This document shows, piece by piece, positions 5,148 through 5,984 of a stretch of DNA of 5,984 nt. The notes below the pieces were generated by a model that ran no database searches, had not been told where the DNA came from, and was given only the letters and a program-made list of their open reading frames with translations. The stretch comes from Rubrobacteraceae bacterium. Lineage in GTDB: Bacteria > Actinomycetota > Rubrobacteria > Rubrobacterales > Rubrobacteraceae. The stretch covers positions 1 through 5,984 of the forward strand of contig JARDZQ010000472.1 in assembly GCA_029240775.1 (NCBI GenBank). Reading direction: 5' to 3'. A program made the translations under genes and the position numbers. Position 1 is the first letter of the stretch; every line of letters begins with the position of its first letter.

Positions 5148-5984
5148 ATGCCGAAAGGAATTCTCGAACGGCTGTCGGAGGGCGTGGTTCTCGGGGACGG
5201 CGGATACCTGCTCGAGCTCGAGCGGCGTGGCTACGTCCAGGCCGGACCTTTCGTTCCCGAGGTAAGCCTGACGCGTCCCGAGGCGCTTGCCGAGCTGCAC
5301 CGGGAGTTCGTGCGCGCCGGCGTCGACGTGATCCAGACGCTCACCTTCTACGCGAGCGAGGACAAGCTGGCCACCGTCGGCCTGGAGAGCCGGGTGGACG
5401 ACATGAATCGCGCCGCCACGAGGGTAGCGCGCGAGGTCGCCGACGAAGCCGAGAGGGATGTTCTCGTGGCCGGGAACCTGTGCGTCACCTGGTCCTACGA
5501 CCCAGACGACCCCGGCTCCCACCGACGCGTTCGGGAGATGTTCGACAGACAGCTGTCCGTCATGACCGAGGAGGGCATAGATTTCGTTATCGCCGAGACC
5601 TTCAGCTGGCTCGGGGAGGCCAGGATAGCCGCCGAGGCCATCAAGGCCGCGGGCTTGCCGGCCATGGTGACGATGGGCCCGGACAACGACCCGAACTCCT
5701 TCGAGGGCTACTCCCCGGGAGAGTGCGCCCGCCGCCTCGCCGACGCGGGGGTTGAGATCGTGGGCGTTAACTGCCTGCGCTCCCCAGAGCACGTGCTCCC
5801 GATTATGGAGGAGGTGCGCGAGGCCGCGCCGGGCTCGGTCTACCTGGCGAGCCAGCCCGTCGCGTTTCACGGCCCGGCGGATCAGCCGAACTTCGTCTCT
5901 CTGCCGGAGTTCCCTTACGAGCTAGAGAAGATCACGCTCCCGAGAGCCGCGTTCGGGGATTTCGCGACCACGGCGCGCGAGATG
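5148..5984 (+). CDS. Homocysteine S-methyltransferase, BHMT-like (3' end outside window)
   Basis: 279 codons are visible and the frame runs off the window. The protein follows mammalian betaine-homocysteine methyltransferase almost block for block: KGILERL (3-9), GDGGYLLELERRGYVQAGP (16-34), LHREFVRAGVDVIQTLTFYA (50-69), IDFVIAETF (144-152), GECARRLADAGVEIVGVNC (191-209), SQPVAFH (235-241) and LPEFPYELE (252-260). The enzyme moves a methyl group to homocysteine, making methionine, with a zinc held by three cysteines. Cys209 matches human Cys217; the C-terminal GGCC pair lies beyond the window. Homocysteine-binding Asp26 and Glu159 of the human enzyme correspond to Asp17 and Glu150. Of the human betaine-cage residues, Tyr77 is kept (Tyr68) but Trp44 is Phe35 and Tyr160 is Thr151, so the methyl donor may not be betaine. 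ATG 5148 is well supported by GGAGGAG upstream. It appears unrelated to the preceding operon. Confidence 0.88.
   Translation, partial: MPKGILERLSEGVVLGDGGYLLELERRGYVQAGPFVPEVSLTRPEALAELHREFVRAGVDVIQTLTFYASEDKLATVGLESRVDDMNRAATRVAREVADEAERDVLVAGNLCVTWSYDPDDPGSHRRVREMFDRQLSVMTEEGIDFVIAETFSWLGEARIAAEAIKAAGLPAMVTMGPDNDPNSFEGYSPGECARRLADAGVEIVGVNCLRSPEHVLPIMEEVREAAPGSVYLASQPVAFHGPADQPNFVSLPEFPYELEKITLPRAAFGDFATTAREM

Noticed and set aside
4778..5755. A 325-codon + strand frame across the pseudogene and the methyltransferase start.
   Set aside because: The product is arginine-rich and low in hydrophobic order, and it overlaps the real methyltransferase in another frame.
5106..5870. A 254-codon open frame on the - strand opposite the BHMT-like gene.
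   Set aside because: The + strand has an unmistakable methyltransferase with a good ribosome site; the antisense product matches nothing I know.

Overview
The window is about 6 kb of GC-rich DNA with several GTG and TTG starts, strong purine-rich ribosome sites and start/stop overlaps. The protein families point to a high-GC actinobacterium. Rubrobacter or a close relative is my best guess, but that rests on general resemblance and no marker gene is present.

Layout. (1) 2-118, + strand: the last 38 codons of an auxin-efflux-carrier (AEC) type permease. (2) 119-329: a gene-free control region with a short dyad (133-148), a good sigma-70-type promoter (TTGACA at 260, TATCAT at 282) and, directly after the -10 box, a 20-bp near-palindrome (288-307) that looks like an operator. 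(3) 330-4449, + strand: a tight six-gene run, probably one operon. It encodes a small DUF5519 ('luciferase family') protein, a MarR-type repressor, an NAD(P)H-dependent FMN reductase, a 14-helix DHA2-type MFS exporter, a second diverged DUF5519 protein and a luciferase-like (LLM) flavin/F420 oxidoreductase. (4) 4468-5060, - strand: the remains of an alpha/beta hydrolase with an Asp-nucleophile motif, broken by two frameshifts and lacking the usual cap region. (5) 5148 to the window edge, + strand: a homocysteine S-methyltransferase closely resembling betaine-homocysteine methyltransferase (BHMT), cut off by the window end.

How the genes may work together (inference). The operon has the shape of a substrate-inducible redox and efflux cassette. 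MarR would sit on the palindrome and release it when it binds a ligand or is oxidised. The FMN reductase could supply reduced flavin to the LLM enzyme, if that enzyme uses FMN rather than F420, and the MFS pump would export the compound or its product. The two DUF5519 proteins are the unexplained part: two diverged copies occur in one operon, one leading it and one directly before the LLM gene.

The points most worth a second look are the promoter/operator arrangement, the paired DUF5519 genes, an in-frame 27-bp tandem duplication in the MFS gene, a perfect 12-bp inverted repeat within the same gene, and the partial loss of the betaine-binding aromatic residues in the BHMT-like enzyme.
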